Assembly: GCA_050998805.1 (NCBI GenBank)
Contig: JBPCPV010000031.1
Span: 62,001 to 126,000, forward strand
Length of the DNA: 64,000 nucleotides
DNA from: JAICKM01 sp050998805
Lineage (GTDB): Bacteria; Chloroflexota; Chloroflexia; QHBQ01; JAICKM01
Direction of reading: 5' to 3'
This document shows, one piece after another, positions 16,411 to 25,419 of the stretch (positions within the stretch are counted from its first letter, which is position 1; every line of letters begins with the position of its first letter). A model generated the notes under the pieces. It was not told the DNA's origin. It did no database searches and saw only the letters and a program-made list of their open reading frames with translations. Both the position numbers and the translations under genes were made by a program.

Positions 16411-18105
16411 CTATGCCGCGCCCTCGGAGGGCGTAGCGGCTAATTTGGCGCGCTCTTCTTCGATCAGCACCCGCCGTAGGTGCTTGCCGATCAGGCTCTT
16501 CGGCAGGCTCTCGCGGAACTCGACGATACGCGGCACCTTGAAGCCGGCCATCCTCTCCCGGCAGAAGGCGGTGATCTCGTCCTCTGTTGCCTTCATGCCC
16601 TCTTTCAGCACGATGTAGGCCTTCACCGTCTCGCCCCGGTAGGCGTCGGGCACCCCCGCGACCACGGCTTCGAGCACGGCGGGGTGCTCGTAGAGCACTT
16701 CCTCCACATCACGGGGGTAGATGTTAAAGCCGGCCGCGATGATCAGATCCTTCTTGCGGTCCACGATGTAGAAGTAGCCGTCCTCGTCCATGCGGGCGCA
16801 GTCGCCGGTGAGCAACCAGCCGTCGCGCAGCACTGCGGCGGTCTCGTCGGGCCGGTTCCAATACCCGGCCATGATTTGGGGGCCGCGCACCGCGAGTTCG
16901 CCTACATCTCCCTGCGGCAGGTCGTGGCCGTCTTCCAGGTCCACAATCTTCGCATCAACGTCGGGGAAGGGCACGCCGCCCGAGCCGACCTTTGGCGGGC
17001 GGTAGACCGGGTTGCAGTGGGTAACCGGCGATGCCTCGGTCAGCCCGTAGCCCTCGCGCAGCCTCCCGTTGGTGAGTTGCTCGAACTGCTGGGCAACCTC
17101 CACCGGCAACGGCATGGCCCCGCTGATGCAGGCTTTGATGCTCGAAAGATCGTACTTCTTGATGTCGGGGAAGTTGTTGATGGCGATGTACATAGTCGGC
17201 ACGCCGCCGAACGTCGTGGCCTTGTAGCGAGTAATCGCGTGCAGCACCTCTTTGGTGTTAAAGCGCGGCAGCAGCACCATGCTGCCTGCGACAGCGAGGG
17301 CGAAGTTCATCACCACCGACATTCCGTAGACGTGGAAGAAGGGCGTGACCGCCAGGAAGACCTCTCCGCCGCCGAGCCGGGCGTCGGGCAGCCATGCACG
17401 CACTTGATAGGCGTTGGCGAGCAGGTTGCGGTGGGTCAGCATCGCGCCCTTCGAGACGCCGGTGGTGCCGCCGGTGTATTGCAGCACCGCCAGGTCGGTG
17501 GGAGCGACCGGCACCGGTGTGTAGTGCGGGTCTGTGCGCCGTATCAGCTCGCTGAAGCCGTGGATGCCGGGCGCACGGGGGGTATGCACAGCTGTGCCTT
17601 CGCGCCGCGCCTTGATCGGATAGAGATACGATAGCGCGGTCGGCAGATAGTCCTGCACGTGGGTGACGATGATCTGGCCGACCTCGGTGCTGGACTGGAT
17701 CTCCTGGATGGGGGGCACAAACATGTCGAGGCTGATCACGATCCGCGCCCCGGCGTCCGCGAATTGGTGTTGGAACTCGCGCGGCTTATATGTCGGGTTA
17801 GTCGGCACGACCACGCCCCCGGCCTTGAGCACGGCATAGTACGCGACGACAAACTGCGGGCAGTTCGGCAGCACCAGCGCCACGCGGTCGCCCTTCGCCA
17901 GGCCGAGTTCCTGTAGCGCGTGCGCCAGCCGGTTCGCTTTGTCGTCCACCTCCCGATAGGTCATGCGTGCGCCGAAGAAGACGGTCGCTATATTGTCGGG
18001 ATGCTCCTGCGCCGCACTTTCAAGCAGGCCCTGCAACGGCCCGTCCGGGTAGTCCAGTCTCGCAGGCACCCCCTCATCGTAATGCGACAGCCGAATCCGT
18101 TCCAT
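16411..18105 (-). CDS. fadD: Long-chain acyl-CoA synthetase (AMP-forming)
   Basis: Activates fatty acids to acyl-CoA with ATP, the entry step of beta-oxidation. The 564-residue product has the adenylation motifs YTGGTTGVSKGAML (P-loop), FFHVYGM, GYGLTEASPV, TGDCARMDEDGYFYIVDRKK and AAGFNIYPRDVEE. The usual catalytic Lys near the C-terminus is present in LPKSLIGKHLRR. It is the sixth gene of a leftward beta-oxidation operon. The 85-base gap to etfA is unusually large for this operon and is filled by two heptanucleotide arrays. Acyl chain specificity cannot be read from sequence. Confidence 0.93.
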   Translation of the reverse strand: MERIRLSHYDEGVPARLDYPDGPLQGLLESAAQEHPDNIATVFFGARMTYREVDDKANRLAHALQELGLAKGDRVALVLPNCPQFVVAYYAVLKAGGVVVPTNPTYKPREFQHQFADAGARIVISLDMFVPPIQEIQSSTEVGQIIVTHVQDYLPTALSYLYPIKARREGTAVHTPRAPGIHGFSELIRRTDPHYTPVPVAPTDLAVLQYTGGTTGVSKGAMLTHRNLLANAYQVRAWLPDARLGGGEVFLAVTPFFHVYGMSVVMNFALAVAGSMVLLPRFNTKEVLHAITRYKATTFGGVPTMYIAINNFPDIKKYDLSSIKACISGAMPLPVEVAQQFEQLTNGRLREGYGLTEASPVTHCNPVYRPPKVGSGGVPFPDVDAKIVDLEDGHDLPQGDVGELAVRGPQIMAGYWNRPDETAAVLRDGWLLTGDCARMDEDGYFYIVDRKKDLIIAAGFNIYPRDVEEVLYEHPAVLEAVVAGVPDAYRGETVKAYIVLKEGMKATEDEITAFCRERMAGFKVPRIVEFRESLPKSLIGKHLRRVLIEEERAKLAATPSEGAA

Positions 18106-18120
18106 AAGTCGCTCCTTGGC

Positions 18121-18141
18121 CGTCAGCCGTCAGCCGTCAGC
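18121..18141. repeat. Heptanucleotide tandem repeat, unit CGTCAGC
   Basis: Three exact 7-bp units lie in the gap between fadD and etfA. A related unit (GCTGACG) is seen at 45859-45886 on the opposite strand. Confidence 0.9.
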
Positions 18142-18170
18142 ACCCAACTGACACCTTATGCCCCGCATCT

Positions 18171-18196
18171 TACGCACTACGCACTACGCACTACGC
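18171..18196. repeat. Heptanucleotide tandem repeat, unit TACGCAC, containing the etfA stop
   Basis: Three exact 7-bp units plus TACGC. The TAG stop of etfA (18193-18191 on the minus strand) lies inside the last full unit. Confidence 0.92.
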
Positions 18197-19255
18197 CAGC
18201 CGCTCCAACAACAGGTCGATCAGCTGATTGCTGTCTGCGACGACGGCGTAGTTCGCCCAGCGGAAGATCGGCGCGTTTGGGTCGGTGTTTATGGCGACGA
18301 TGGTGCGCGCCTGCTGCATACCGACCACATGCTGGGGGCTGCCGCTGACCCCACATCCGATATACAGGTCGGGCCGCACCGTAGTTCCGTAGAGGCCGAT
18401 CTCGCGCTCCCGTGGTGCCCAGTCGGCCTCCACCGCTCCTTCCGTGGCACCCCACTCCCCACCAAGCGTCTCGGCCAGCCGCTTCACGCGCGCGAACCCC
18501 TCGGCGCTGCCCACTCCACGCCCCGCTACCACCACACACCGTGCGCCCCGCAACGCCCCGACTGCGGAGTGCGGAGTGCGGAATGCGGAGTACGGAGTCC
18601 GCCCCTGACCACTGACCACTGACCACTGACCACTCGTCTCCGGCCAGGCGACGGCGCTGAGGTCGGCAGTCTCCGTGTTGCCGTAGCGCCAGTCGTCGGC
18701 GTAGGGCGCGGGGGCCGAGGCGACGCGCACCGTGACGACCTGTGGGCGGGCGCGGGGCTGGGCGTAAGTCGTGAGCAGGCGGCCGCTCCACTCTCGGCGG
18801 GTAGCAAGCAGGGTGCCGCCGGCTGGGTCGAGGTCGAGCGTGCCGGGGTCGGCAGCGGAGATCAGGCCGGTACCGAGCCGGCGGGCCAGCCTGGGAGCAA
18901 GGTCGCGGGCAGCAGAGCCATCGGCAAGCATTATGACGGCGGGGTGTCGCTCGGCGGCCAGCGCGGCGACCGCAGCAGCGTATGCCGGGGCCGAAAAGAC
19001 CGCTAAGTGCTCGTCACCGGCAAGCAGGGCTGTATCCGCGCCGAAAGCAATCGCCTCATTCGCCGTCGCGCTTCCCTCGTCGCCTTCGCCCGTCGCCGAG
19101 CCGGTGAGCAGCACTGCCGTGACCGGTGTGCCGCTGCTGTCGGCGAGCGTGCGGGCCGTTCCGAGCAGCTTCGCACCGGACCCGGCTATCCGCCCATCCT
19201 CTTGCTCGGCGATTACCCAGATACCCCGGTAGTCGGCGGCTGTCGCGTCGTCCAT
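18191..19255 (-). CDS. etfA: Electron transfer flavoprotein alpha subunit
   Basis: EtfA carries FAD and takes electrons from acyl-CoA dehydrogenase. The start at 19255 follows GAGGAGAAGCGC; the frame is open upstream but those residues are not ETF-like. Domain I begins GIWVIAEQEDGRIA. The FAD-binding domain II contains VVVAGRGVGSAEGF, LYIGCGVSGSPQHVVGM and AINTDPNAPIFRWA. Between the domains, residues from about 208 to 230 are encoded by two heptanucleotide arrays (18563-18597 and 18605-18632), giving SGQWSVVSGQ and a Thr/Pro/Ser run that are not part of normal ETF alpha. A restriction-like gene separates it from etfB. Overlap with the repeat at its stop suggests the end was altered by repeat insertion. 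Confidence 0.92.
   Translation of the reverse strand: MDDATAADYRGIWVIAEQEDGRIAGSGAKLLGTARTLADSSGTPVTAVLLTGSATGEGDEGSATANEAIAFGADTALLAGDEHLAVFSAPAYAAAVAALAAERHPAVIMLADGSAARDLAPRLARRLGTGLISAADPGTLDLDPAGGTLLATRREWSGRLLTTYAQPRARPQVVTVRVASAPAPYADDWRYGNTETADLSAVAWPETSGQWSVVSGQGRTPYSAFRTPHSAVGALRGARCVVVAGRGVGSAEGFARVKRLAETLGGEWGATEGAVEADWAPREREIGLYGTTVRPDLYIGCGVSGSPQHVVGMQQARTIVAINTDPNAPIFRWANYAVVADSNQLIDLLLERLA
18563..18597. repeat. Heptanucleotide tandem repeat, unit TGCGGAG, inside etfA
   Basis: Five 7-bp units, two with single changes (TGCGGAA, TACGGAG), lie in frame between the two EtfA domains. The same unit is found at 40596-40616. Confidence 0.9.
18605..18632. repeat. Heptanucleotide tandem repeat, unit CTGACCA, inside etfA
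   Basis: Four exact 7-bp units lie eight bases from the TGCGGAG array. It is the reverse complement of the TGGTCAG unit in the peptidase-helicase gene and matches the array in etfB. Confidence 0.92.
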
Positions 19256-19265
19256 GCGCTTCTCC

Positions 19266-21413
19266 TCAATCCTCAGTGCTCGTAGGAGCGGATCTGGAAC
19301 TCGCCAGGTCTGTCGGCAAGGGAAAGTTGTCAATATCTTTGAGTTCCTGATCCTCCGCTCCATCCTCGTGGCTATCCTCGAACGCCACGTCAGCGGAGCG
19401 CAGGCAATTTTCCAGCCAGATAAGCCCGCCCTCGGCGATAGCTCGCTCATACGAATGGAAGTCACGCCCATGTTTGAGCGCATTCCGCGCATCCGCGACA
19501 GCGGTCATGTGCTGCTCAAAGCGCTGCTTCTGACCAAACAGATCCGCGAATAGCTGCCAGTTCTTCAGAACGATCTTGGAGTAGTCGCCGAATTGGCACT
19601 GTGCGAGTTTCGCAGCAAGTGATGCAGTGTTGTCTTGCTCAAACGGATTGCGCTGTACATATTGCACCAAGCGGGATTCCACGCTACTTCTAATGTCCAT
19701 AGGCACAAGATCCCAGGCGTAATCGCCCTTCTCTTCGGTAAGCTGGTCAGCAACGAGGTCGCGTAATTGTCTCTCGATGGAATTGACACGGGTTTCCAAC
19801 GCCTCAGCCTCGCTAACCGCCCAGAGGCCCGGCTTATCGGTCAGTGACAGCAGTAGCTGATTAATCGCTTCGGCGAGTTGCGTGCGCCGATAGAATAGGA
19901 AGTCCTCAAACCGCTCCAGCGCCCAGACAGCGTGATCCAGGGGGACCTGCTGTTGCTTCAGGCGCGAGGTTTCTACAGTCGCCAGATATATCTCCGGCGA
20001 CTTGCTCCCGATTCTGCCGTTCGCGCCCGCTGACAGGAACGCCAGGTTGCCAACCTGATCCACCGTGCGGCTTTGCTTTCGTAGATCATACTTCTTTTGC
20101 AGTATTGCTTTCGGGAAAATATGATGAACTTCCAGATCCTGGTCGCCACCAAGCACCACCCCGTTGAACCAGTCCTGAGCCTTCGCGTTCCTGGCTAGTA
20201 CGTAAGATATCAGCATGTAGGGCGAGCCCTGCCGTTGCTCCTGTAGCTCGCGCTCTGTCACCTGCCTCCCACGCCCCGCTTTAAGTTCAATGTTCTCTAT
20301 CATGCTCTGAATCGGCTGCTCCTTGAGCAGGGCGCTGATGTCTTGATCGATGGCTGTCTCGGTGGCACCGCTGTAGCGCGTCCAGATAAGGGCCATATAG
20401 ACCCACCGCCGAAGTTCGCGCTCCTGGCTCGGTGTGACGTTTGTGCCGAAATGCTCGAAAAACATCATAAGCGGCAACAGCACATAACGAGTGGGCAGCA
20501 TATCGAGGCGATCAATAAGGCAGTTGTGGATTAGGAAGTCAATCGCATGTTCTAGGCTCTTTTTGACCTGTTTCCAGCCCTTCTCGAGTTCTTCCACCGA
20601 CACCTGCTTGCGATCGTTGCGGAAAAACAGCGCAGAGCTGCTCTGCCTCGTAATCATAACCACTAGCGCCCGCATCAGGAAGCCGTTATCGAGATAAAGC
20701 CCCCGCTTGTTTACTTGCGCCCGATACTCTTCAAATTCGTCCGTCACCCCGTGCCATTGGCTTGACACCTGGGCCAGAGCCAGGTCGGCTACAGCGAGCT
20801 TCGTCCCGCCTGAGTTGATACGCACGAAAATGTGCGTCACCTCATTGTAGTCTAACTGCTCAAGCACATTGACTCGATACTTATAGGTCTTGATATTGTC
20901 GAGCCGTCCCAAGCACTCGTAGACCCGCGTGGTCTCCGGCGAACTTGGGTCCAGCTTTAGGTCGGCTAAAACAGACATTGCTCCCATAGTGAACAGCTTG
21001 GAAAGGTAAATCCAGTCGGCTTGTCCACGTTGCCGTGGCCCGGCTACCTCGAACTTCTCTGTGAACAAGTTAAAGGCTATGTCAATCGGCCGGAGGCGTC
21101 CACGAACGCGCAAAGGCTGGCCGAGCATTACGGCCGCCAGGGAAGTGAGGCGCTGCTGCCCGTCCAGCAGCAGTTGGGGGTGGCGCTGCCCTGACGCTGC
21201 CCCGGACAAGCTGGCTGTACGGCTAGAAGGAAGGTCGTCGGTCTCCCAGACGAGTATCTGCCCACTTGGATACTGATGATATATCGAGTCGAACAGATCT
21301 CGAACCTGCTGCGCGCTCCAGATATAGCTGCGCTGTAACTCCGGAAGCATTAGCTTGCCGTCGCGTATGTCAGCGATCAGCGACTGGATTTCCTGATCTT
21401 GAGAGCGGATCAT
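19266..21413 (-). CDS. GmrSD-like type IV restriction protein (DUF262 + HNH/DUF1524) with C-terminal HEPN motif
   Basis: The product has 715 residues. The N-terminal DUF262 (GmrS-like, about 5-260) has MLPELQRSYIWSAQQV, LLDGQQRLTSL and FVRINSGGTKL, the conserved nucleotide-binding signatures. The DUF1524/HNH domain has LEVHHIFPKAIL near 430, with NLAFLSAGANGRIGSK behind it. The C-terminal 110 residues hold RNALKH, an R-x4-H HEPN ribonuclease-type motif in a Swt1-like setting. GmrSD enzymes cut glucosylated-hydroxymethylcytosine phage DNA; whether this one does is unknown. It lies between etfB and etfA, oriented with the operon, with gaps of 21 and 10 bases. Its base composition looks clearly less GC-rich than its neighbours, pointing to horizontal gain. 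Confidence 0.9.
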   Translation of the reverse strand: MIRSQDQEIQSLIADIRDGKLMLPELQRSYIWSAQQVRDLFDSIYHQYPSGQILVWETDDLPSSRTASLSGAASGQRHPQLLLDGQQRLTSLAAVMLGQPLRVRGRLRPIDIAFNLFTEKFEVAGPRQRGQADWIYLSKLFTMGAMSVLADLKLDPSSPETTRVYECLGRLDNIKTYKYRVNVLEQLDYNEVTHIFVRINSGGTKLAVADLALAQVSSQWHGVTDEFEEYRAQVNKRGLYLDNGFLMRALVVMITRQSSSALFFRNDRKQVSVEELEKGWKQVKKSLEHAIDFLIHNCLIDRLDMLPTRYVLLPLMMFFEHFGTNVTPSQERELRRWVYMALIWTRYSGATETAIDQDISALLKEQPIQSMIENIELKAGRGRQVTERELQEQRQGSPYMLISYVLARNAKAQDWFNGVVLGGDQDLEVHHIFPKAILQKKYDLRKQSRTVDQVGNLAFLSAGANGRIGSKSPEIYLATVETSRLKQQQVPLDHAVWALERFEDFLFYRRTQLAEAINQLLLSLTDKPGLWAVSEAEALETRVNSIERQLRDLVADQLTEEKGDYAWDLVPMDIRSSVESRLVQYVQRNPFEQDNTASLAAKLAQCQFGDYSKIVLKNWQLFADLFGQKQRFEQHMTAVADARNALKHGRDFHSYERAIAEGGLIWLENCLRSADVAFEDSHEDGAEDQELKDIDNFPLPTDLASSRSAPTSTED

Positions 21414-21434
21414 TCTAGGAAGACTCCTTCACAT

Positions 21435-22253
21435 TCAGTACCCCATCTGGCGCAGCGCCTGCACCAACACCGCCACGCTCTCCTCCACCGAGTCCTTCAG
21501 CAGCTCGCGCGGTGGGGCTTCCGCGAGGGCGGCGCGGCGGACGATGACGCGGGCGGAGCCTTTTTCGGCGTCCGCTCCGGTCAGGCCGAGGTCGTCCAGG
21601 GAGAGAGTTTCGATCTGCTTCTTACGGTATGCTGCTATGACCGAGCCGCCTTTCGCGTACTGTGGCGGCAGGTCCGTATCCGGCAGCAGCGAGACGACTG
21701 CCGGAGTGCTGGCCTCGACCGTTCGTGCCCCGACCACACCTGCCCAGCCCAGCTCTTCGGCGAGCATCGGCCCGACCTCATCCGGCGCGCCGTTGGGTGC
21801 CTCCGCACCGAGCAGCACCAGGTCAACCCCATCCTTCCCCGACATGCGCCGCACCAGCGCTGCGAGCGCGCTCGCGGCGACAAACGAATCGGCCTCCTCA
21901 GCCCCGCTGATCAGCACCGCCCGATCCGCTCCACGCGCCATTGCCTCACGCAGCACCTCCTCAGCCGCTCCCTGCACATCCGTCTCCAGCGCAACCGCCG
22001 TGACGCCGATTTTGGGTTGTCCGGCTTGCAGAGAACTATCCACCGCCGCCTGACCACCGTCCTCTGACCACTGACCACTGACCACTGACCACTCGACCGC
22101 CGCCCGGTCGCTCGGAGACAGCGTCCAGACGCCTTCGGCGAAGGCAGAGACGCCAACGACGGTGTCGGGCGGGAGTTCTACCGTGCCGGTATCCAGGTTG
22201 AAGCGGAGTTTGTCCCAGCTCGGAGTGGGGCGGATGTAGACCACTACGTTCAT
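21435..22253 (-). CDS. etfB: Electron transfer flavoprotein beta subunit (divergent)
   Basis: Pairs with EtfA to carry electrons from acyl-CoA dehydrogenase. The 272-residue product keeps the EtfB start (MNVVVYIRPTPSWDKLRFN), the central GADRAVLISG and the AMP-binding-like DLVLLGAEAPNGAPDEVGPMLAEELG. The start ATG overlaps the acyl-CoA dehydrogenase stop (ATGA). Residues 53-63 (EWSVVSGQWSE) come from an in-frame heptanucleotide array at 22064-22091 that does not belong to the family. The C-terminus ends RQMGY. It is followed by the restriction-like gene instead of directly by etfA. Confidence 0.88.
   Translation of the reverse strand: MNVVVYIRPTPSWDKLRFNLDTGTVELPPDTVVGVSAFAEGVWTLSPSDRAAVEWSVVSGQWSEDGGQAAVDSSLQAGQPKIGVTAVALETDVQGAAEEVLREAMARGADRAVLISGAEEADSFVAASALAALVRRMSGKDGVDLVLLGAEAPNGAPDEVGPMLAEELGWAGVVGARTVEASTPAVVSLLPDTDLPPQYAKGGSVIAAYRKKQIETLSLDDLGLTGADAEKGSARVIVRRAALAEAPPRELLKDSVEESVAVLVQALRQMGY
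22064..22091. repeat. Heptanucleotide tandem repeat, unit CTGACCA, inside etfB
   Basis: Four exact 7-bp units in frame, translated on the minus strand as SVVSGQWS. The same array occurs in etfA and, in the opposite orientation, in the peptidase-helicase gene. Confidence 0.92.
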
Positions 22254-23410
22254 GCGCGGTATCCCATCTGGCGAAAGGTCTCCTGCGCGACGATCATCCT
22301 CTGAACCTCGTTTGTGCCTTCGAAGATCCGGGCGATCCGCTCATCGCGGAAGGCCCGCTCGACCGCCGCCCCGTGCCGCAGCCCCGCCCGGCCCTGCACC
22401 TGTATCGCCCGGTCCACCACCCGCCCGCCGATGTCGGTGGCGTGCGCCTTGATCATCGCGGCCTCCCGGCTCACCTTCTTGCCCTGGTCGAACATCCAGG
22501 CCGCACTGTAGACCATGTGCCGCAGAGCCGCGATCTCCATCGCGGTGTCGGCGATCATCCACTGGATAGACTGCTGCTCGGCGATTGGCCTCCCGTTTTC
22601 GAGAGCCGCCTGCGACCAACGAACCATCGCTTCGAGGCTGGCGTGTGCCCCGCCGATTGCCGCCGCGCCGAGACTCAGGCGTCCGCCGTCGAGCGTCTTC
22701 ATCGCTGTCAGGAAACCGGCACCGACAGGGCCGATCACGTTCTCGCTTGGCACGCGGCAGTTCTCGAAGACCAGCAGCGCGGTGTCCGAGCCGTGCAGCC
22801 CCATCTTCTCCTCTAGCCGCGCCACGGTGATCCCGCCGAACGCCTTCTCGACGATAAAGGCGGTGATGCCGCCGCGCGCTCCCATGCTCCGGTCGTTCGC
22901 CGCGAACACGCTCAGTATGTCGGCGCGGCTGCCGTTCGAGGCCCAGAGCTTCGTGCCGTTGATCACCCAGCTGTCGCCGTCGCGGGTCGCGGTTGTCCGT
23001 AGGTTCGCGGCGTCCGACCCCGCCTGCGGCTCGGTCAGGCAGAACGCGGCGATCTTCTCGCCCCGGCAGAGCGCGGGCATATACTTCTGCTTCTGCTCCT
23101 CGCTGCCGTCTATGTAGATCGCGCCGCTGCCGATGCCGATGTGCGCGCCGAGTATCACCCCGACCGCCGACGAGGCGCGGGTGATCTCCTCCATCAGGAC
23201 GCAGTAGCCAAGCTCACCTGCCCCTCCTCCGCCATACTTCGTGGAGAAAGGCAGCCCGAACATCCCCGCCTCGGCCATCTTGCAGATCAGCGACTGGGGC
23301 GTGCGGTCTTCGCGGTCGATCTGCTCGGCAATCGGCACGATCTCGGCCTCAACGAACTCCCGGATGGTGCGTTGCAGGAGCCGGTACTCCGCCGGCAAGG
23401 TGTAGTCCAT
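22250..23410 (-). CDS. Acyl-CoA dehydrogenase
   Basis: FAD enzyme that makes the trans-2 double bond of acyl-CoA and passes electrons to ETF. The product has about 386 residues from the ATG at 23410 (MDYTLPAEYRLLQRTIREFV); the open frame upstream is not homologous. Conserved parts are CLTEPQAGSDAANLRTTAT (FAD/substrate loop), INGTKLWASNGSRAD, ENCRVPSENVIGPVGAG and a C-terminal RDERIARIFEGTNEVQRMIV with the family catalytic-region Glu in FEGTNE. The stop overlaps the etfB start. It lies 10 bases after enoyl-CoA hydratase. Confidence 0.95.
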   Translation of the reverse strand: MDYTLPAEYRLLQRTIREFVEAEIVPIAEQIDREDRTPQSLICKMAEAGMFGLPFSTKYGGGGAGELGYCVLMEEITRASSAVGVILGAHIGIGSGAIYIDGSEEQKQKYMPALCRGEKIAAFCLTEPQAGSDAANLRTTATRDGDSWVINGTKLWASNGSRADILSVFAANDRSMGARGGITAFIVEKAFGGITVARLEEKMGLHGSDTALLVFENCRVPSENVIGPVGAGFLTAMKTLDGGRLSLGAAAIGGAHASLEAMVRWSQAALENGRPIAEQQSIQWMIADTAMEIAALRHMVYSAAWMFDQGKKVSREAAMIKAHATDIGGRVVDRAIQVQGRAGLRHGAAVERAFRDERIARIFEGTNEVQRMIVAQETFRQMGYRA

Positions 23411-23420
23411 AGCTAGTTTC

Positions 23421-24167
23421 CTATTGGAACGACGGCTTGCGCTTCTCCAAGAAAGCCGACAGCCCCTCGCGCATATCGGGGGTGCCGACCAGGGCGCTGA
23501 ACTTGCCGCGCTCCATCTCAAGCGCATCGGCCTGCGGCTTGCCGTAGCCCTCCTGCACCATCTCGAGGATTGCCTGCACCGCACCGGCCGGCTTGCTCGC
23601 CAGCACGCGGGCCATGTTCCGCGCCTCGCGCACCACGTTGTTGACGAGGCCGAAGCGCAGCGCCTCTTGCGCGCTGATGTCGCTGCCGAGCAGCATCAAT
23701 TCGAGCGCACGAGCAGGGCCGATCAGCCTTGTCAGCCGTACCGTGCCTCCGAAGCCGGGGATGATGCCGAGGTTGATCTCGGGTTGGCCGAACCGCGCCC
23801 GGTCGCTTGCGAGCCGGAAGTCGCACGCCAGCGCCAGCTCGTTCCCCCCGCCGAGGCAGTAGCCGTTGACCGCAGCGATGACCGGCACCGGTAGGTTGTC
23901 CACTTTGTCGAAGAAGGCGTGCGCCTCACCGAGCAATCCCCGCGCCTGCTCGGACGACTGCAACGAACCGAGCTGTTTGATGTCGGCCCCCGCGACGAAC
24001 GCCTGCCCGGCCCCGGTGATCACGACGGCGCGCACATCTTTGTTCCCGGCGATCTCCTCGATGACCTCTCCGAGTTCAGCGAAGGTCTCGGTATCGAGCA
24101 CATTCACCGGCGGGTGGTCTATCGTCACCACGGCCACCCTGTCCTCGACCGTCATTTTAACGAACAT
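23421..24167 (-). CDS. Enoyl-CoA hydratase/isomerase (crotonase family)
   Basis: Hydrates trans-2-enoyl-CoA in beta-oxidation. The product has about 248 residues. GGAGGATAAG precedes the ATG at 24167. The crotonase oxyanion and substrate region is visible in AFVAGADIKQL and NGYCLGGGNELALACDFRLA, followed by FGQPEINLGIIPGFGGTVRLTRLIG. The Glu positions of the fold appear in GGGNELAL and FGQPEINLG. The C-terminal AFLEKRKPSF is typical. It is co-transcribed with the acyl-CoA dehydrogenase. Confidence 0.95.
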   Translation of the reverse strand: MFVKMTVEDRVAVVTIDHPPVNVLDTETFAELGEVIEEIAGNKDVRAVVITGAGQAFVAGADIKQLGSLQSSEQARGLLGEAHAFFDKVDNLPVPVIAAVNGYCLGGGNELALACDFRLASDRARFGQPEINLGIIPGFGGTVRLTRLIGPARALELMLLGSDISAQEALRFGLVNNVVREARNMARVLASKPAGAVQAILEMVQEGYGKPQADALEMERGKFSALVGTPDMREGLSAFLEKRKPSFQ

Positions 24168-24177
24168 CTTATCCTCC

Positions 24178-24198
24178 GCACTACGCAATACGCACTAC
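24178..24198. repeat. Heptanucleotide tandem repeat, unit GCACTAC, containing the hydroxyacyl-CoA dehydrogenase stop
   Basis: Three 7-bp units, the middle one GCAATAC. In the restored frame the TAG stop of the upstream dehydrogenase (24197-24195) lies in the third unit. Confidence 0.88.
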
Positions 24199-25399
24199 GA
24201 ATATTCGAGGAAGCCGTATTCGGTCTTCCGCCCGAGTTCCCCGGCGGCGACTTTCTCCCGCAGGAGGGGAGCGGGGGCAAAGCGCGGGCCTAGTTCGTGC
24301 TCCCATGCCATAAGGTCGGCCAGCACGTTGTCGAGGCCGCGCTCGTCGGCCATTTCGAACGGGCCTTGCGCGAAGCCCGCCCCGCCTGCATCGCCAGTCC
24401 GATGTCGCTCAGCCCCGCGATATTCTCGGACACGCAGTAAGCTGCCTCGTTGATCATCGGCAGCAGCAAGCGGTCGGGGGTGAAGCGCGTGCCGCTCACG
24501 CCGGTCGCCTGCTGCACCTCGGCGATCAGCTCAGCTGTCGTCGGTCCGCCCTCGTCGCCATAGGTATAGAAGCCCTTGCCGGCCTTCTGCCCCAGCCGCC
24601 CGGCCGCCACCATCTTCGCTATCAGGTGCGAAGCCTCCATTCGGTCGCCGTAGGCTTCGGCCAGCACCTCGCCCGCGTGGTAGCAGGTGTCGAGGCCGAG
24701 CATATCGGCCAGGGTGAGCGGACCCATCGGCAGCCCCGCGCCCACCATTGCCCCGTCGATCTCCTCGGCGCTCGCCGCCCCCTGCTCGAGGGTCAGGAAC
24801 GCCTCATTGAGGTACGGTCCCAGCAGTCGGTTGACCAGGAAGCCTGGGCTGTCTTTGACCACTACCGGGATCTTGCGTAACTCTCTCGCAAACTGGATCG
24901 CGGACTCCACCGTGTCGTCGCTACTCTCCTTGCCTGGGATAACCTCGACCAGCTTCATCACATGTGCCGGGTTGAAGAAATGGAGGCCGATCACCTGGGC
25001 GGGCCGCCCGGTGGCCTCCGCCATCGCGCTGATGGGCAGCGCCGAGGTGTTGCTCGCCATGATCGCGCCCGGGTAGAGCACGCCGTCAAGCTCCTTGAAC
25101 ACCGCCGGCTTCAGATCGAGCTTCTCAGGCACCGCCTCGACGACAATGTCCACCTCGTCGAAGCCGTTGTAGTCAAGCTGCGGCGTGATCAGCGCCATCT
25201 TCTCCTCAACCTGCGAAGACGACATCTTGCCCTTGCGCGCCCGCTCCTCATAGATAGAGCGCGCCTTCGCCATGCCCGCATTAAGCGCCGCCTCATCCAC
25301 ATCCTTCATGATCACCGGCAGGCCACTGTAGCTGATGACCTGGGCGATAGACCCGCCCATCGCCCCCGCCCCGATCACGGCGGCCTTGAATATATACAT
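24195..25399 (-). pseudogene. 3-hydroxyacyl-CoA dehydrogenase with a -1 frameshift near its 3' end
   Basis: NAD enzyme of beta-oxidation. From ATG 25399 the product starts MYIFKAAVIGAGAMGGSIAQ (Rossmann GxGxMG) and contains GLHFFNPAHVMKLVE, KDSPGFLVNRLL and GKGFYTYGDEGG. The frame is normal until the second C-terminal domain at IGLAMQAG. It then shifts into RASRKARSKW and stops at 24290. In the next frame homology resumes at once as AGFAQGPFEMADERGLDNVL and runs to a TAG at 24195, ending EYGFLEYS. One base is missing in the run at 24376-24386 (plus strand CCCGCCCCGCC). It could be a real mutation or a sequencing error in a homopolymer. Confidence 0.85.
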
Positions 25400-25419
25400 A
25401 CTTCCAACCCTCACATAGT

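Noticed and set aside
16480..17634. A 384-codon plus-strand frame opposite fadD
   Set aside because: It is antisense to adenylation motifs that are clearly under selection, and resembles no known protein.
10302..22091. Repeated TCAGTGG blocks as a possible transposon end or CRISPR remnant
   Set aside because: No transposase, no target duplication and no spacers; the period of seven fits simple tandem heptamers.
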